From Pseudomonas koreensis (lineage in GTDB: Bacteria > Pseudomonadota > Gammaproteobacteria > Pseudomonadales > Pseudomonadaceae), in contig NZ_JALJWP010000001.1 of assembly GCF_024169245.1 (NCBI RefSeq), positions 5,209,501 to 5,273,500 on the forward strand: a DNA stretch of 64,000 nucleotides. Reading direction: 5' to 3'. Both the position numbers and the translations under genes were made by a program. This document shows, in pieces, positions 63,501 to 64,000 of the stretch. The first letter of the stretch is position 1. The number at the start of each line of letters is the position of its first letter. Under the pieces are notes generated by a model. It was not told the origin of the DNA, did not search any database, and saw nothing but the letters and a program-made list of their open reading frames with translations.

Positions 63501-64000
63501 CAGATTCAGGCGGTCGGTTTCACCCTGTACATGGAAATGCTCGAGCGCGCGGTGAAGTCGATACGCAAAGGCGAGCAACCCAACCTCGATCAACCGCTTG
63601 GCGGCGGCCCGGAAGTCAATCTGCGCGTGCCGGCGCTGATTCCGGAAGACTATCTGCCGGATGTGCATGCGCGGTTGATTCTGTATAAACGCATCGCCTC
63701 GGCCACCGATGAGGAAGGCCTGAAGGATCTGCAGGTCGAGATGATCGACCGCTTCGGCCTGCTGCCGGAGCCGACCAAGAACCTGGTGCGGATCACCGCG
63801 TTGAAACTGCAGGCGGAAAAGCTCGGCATCAAGAAGGTCGATGGCGGGCCGCAAGGCGGACGCATCGAGTTCGAAGCGCAGACGCCGGTTGACCCGATGA
63901 CCCTGATCAAGCTGATCCAGACGCAGCCCAAACGCTACAAGTTCGAAGGCGCAACGATGTTCAAATTCCAGGTGCCGATGGAGCGCCCGGAAGAACGTTT
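60600..64000 (+). CDS. mfd: Transcription-repair coupling factor Mfd (3' end outside window)
   Basis: SF2 translocase that removes RNA polymerase stalled at DNA damage and recruits UvrA. 1133 codons visible of about 1150. GTG start at 60600 (GGAG upstream), reading VPVLRLPLLPAEAGKQHWG. UvrB-homology domain with FPDWETLPYDLFSPHQDIISQR near 75; RNA polymerase interaction region VHIDHGVGRYLGL near 490; helicase motif I CGDVGFGKTEVAMRA near 630, DEEHRFG near 730, TLTATPIPRTL, motif V/VI RADKFGLAQLHQLRGRVGRS; TRG motif around DLEIRGAGELLG; C-terminal UvrA-binding domain begins near 1000. Cut by position 64000. Confidence 0.96.
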   Translation, partial: MPVLRLPLLPAEAGKQHWGNLPGAALSLAIAEAASAAKRFTLLLTADSQSAERLEQELSFFAPDLPVLHFPDWETLPYDLFSPHQDIISQRIASLYRLPELAHGVLVVPITTALHRLAPTKFLLGSSLVLDIGQKLDVEQMRARLEASGYRYVDTVYEHGEFTVRGALIDLFPMGSKLPYRIDLFDDEIETLRTFDPETQRSIDKVESVKLLPAREFPLQKDAVTRFKARFRERFDVDFRRCPIFQDLSSGITPAGIEYYLPLFFDETSTLFDYLPQDTQVFSLPGIEQAAENFWNDVRNRYEERRVDPSRPLLPPAELFLPVEDCFARLKNWPRVVASQQDVESGVGRERFPAHALPDLAIEAKATQPLAALAGFLEEFPGRVLFTAESAGRREVLLELLERLKLRPKTVDSWPDFVASKDRLAITIAPLDEGLLLDDPALALVAESPLFGQRVMQRRRREKRSDVSNDAVIKNLTELREGAPVVHIDHGVGRYLGLTILEIDNQAAEFLTLEYAENAKLYVPVANLHLIARYTGSDDSLAPLHRLGSETWQKAKRKAAEQVRDVAAELLDIYARRAAREGYAFADPKADYATFSAGFPFEETPDQQATIEAVREDMLAPKPMDRLVCGDVGFGKTEVAMRAAFIAVHGGRQVAILVPTTLLAQQHYNSFRDRFADWPVTVEVMSRFKSAKEVNAAIADLAEGKIDIVIGTHKLLSDDVKIKNLGLVIIDEEHRFGVRQKEQLKALRSEVDILTLTATPIPRTLNMAVSGMRDLSIIATPPARRLSVRTFVMEQNKSTVKEALLRELLRGGQVYYLHNDVKTIEKCAADLAELVPEARIGIGHGQMRERELEQVMSDFYHKRFNVLIASTIIETGIDVPSANTIIIERADKFGLAQLHQLRGRVGRSHHQAYAYLLTPPRQQITSDAEKRLEAIANTQDLGAGFVLATNDLEIRGAGELLGDGQSGQIQAVGFTLYMEMLERAVKSIRKGEQPNLDQPLGGGPEVNLRVPALIPEDYLPDVHARLILYKRIASATDEEGLKDLQVEMIDRFGLLPEPTKNLVRITALKLQAEKLGIKKVDGGPQGGRIEFEAQTPVDPMTLIKLIQTQPKRYKFEGATMFKFQVPMERPEER

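Overview
The window comes from the chromosome of a fluorescent Pseudomonas, most likely the P. fluorescens group. GC is high, FecA/FecR/FecI and copper CopRS genes are of Pseudomonas type, and three families of short inverted repeats typical of that group recur between genes. Much of the gene order follows the P. aeruginosa chromosome: dusA and tal; rssC-rssB; mlaA; a phosphonatase-like gene; a DUF4404 gene; queF; a cupredoxin gene and copRS; then lolC-lolD-lolE, a PilZ protein, a GDPD, sthA, apbE, gapdh and mfd. That synteny is recalled knowledge, not computed here.

Layout. 1-3.8 kb: ferric citrate uptake genes fecI-fecR-fecA (fecA runs off the left edge). 3.8-9.4 kb: a membrane protein, the decayed end of a DHA2 drug exporter, an AhpD-like protein, a glycine-rich exported protein, a membrane diguanylate cyclase, and a class II aldolase/HAD pair divergent from a LysR regulator. 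10.4-12.2 kb: a PAAR protein, a lipase-like alpha/beta hydrolase broken by a frameshift, and a small lipoprotein; this looks like an orphan type VI secretion effector/immunity cassette with lower GC. 12.3-16.5 kb: periplasmic RNase T2, a small cytosolic protein, a PheC-like cyclohexadienyl dehydratase, a 1-kb interval of gene remnants and direct repeats, and dusA.

16.5-40.8 kb: the main accessory feature, an exopolysaccharide (EPS) locus lying between dusA and tal, which are neighbours in P. aeruginosa. It holds uppP, two paralogous winged-helix regulators (one behind a perfect CRP/Vfr-type palindrome), a WcaJ-type priming transferase, yjbE-wza-yjbF-yjbG-yjbH, galE, galU, a stand-alone phosphohexomutase C-terminal domain, an SGNH hydrolase, an acyltransferase 3, a Wzy-like polymerase, a Wzx-like flippase, a pyruvyl transferase, a single GT4 glycosyltransferase, wzc, wzb and a secreted glycoside hydrolase. 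Together they describe a Wzx/Wzy-dependent polymer that starts on UDP-glucose, is probably pyruvylated and acylated, is exported through Wza/Wzc and handled by Yjb outer-membrane proteins. Only one glycosyltransferase besides the priming enzyme is present, which predicts a very short repeat unit.

41-64 kb: core genes. tal; the RssB/RssC partner-switching pair; mlaA (outer-membrane lipid asymmetry); a phosphonatase-like protein that has lost its catalytic Asp; queF; a cupredoxin divergent from copRS with a near-perfect CopR/CusR box between them; the LolCDE lipoprotein exporter; a PilZ protein and a GDPD; sthA; apbE; a citrate/tricarballylate-type MFS symporter; an N-terminally extended GAPDH; and mfd, cut by the right edge about 15 codons before its expected end.
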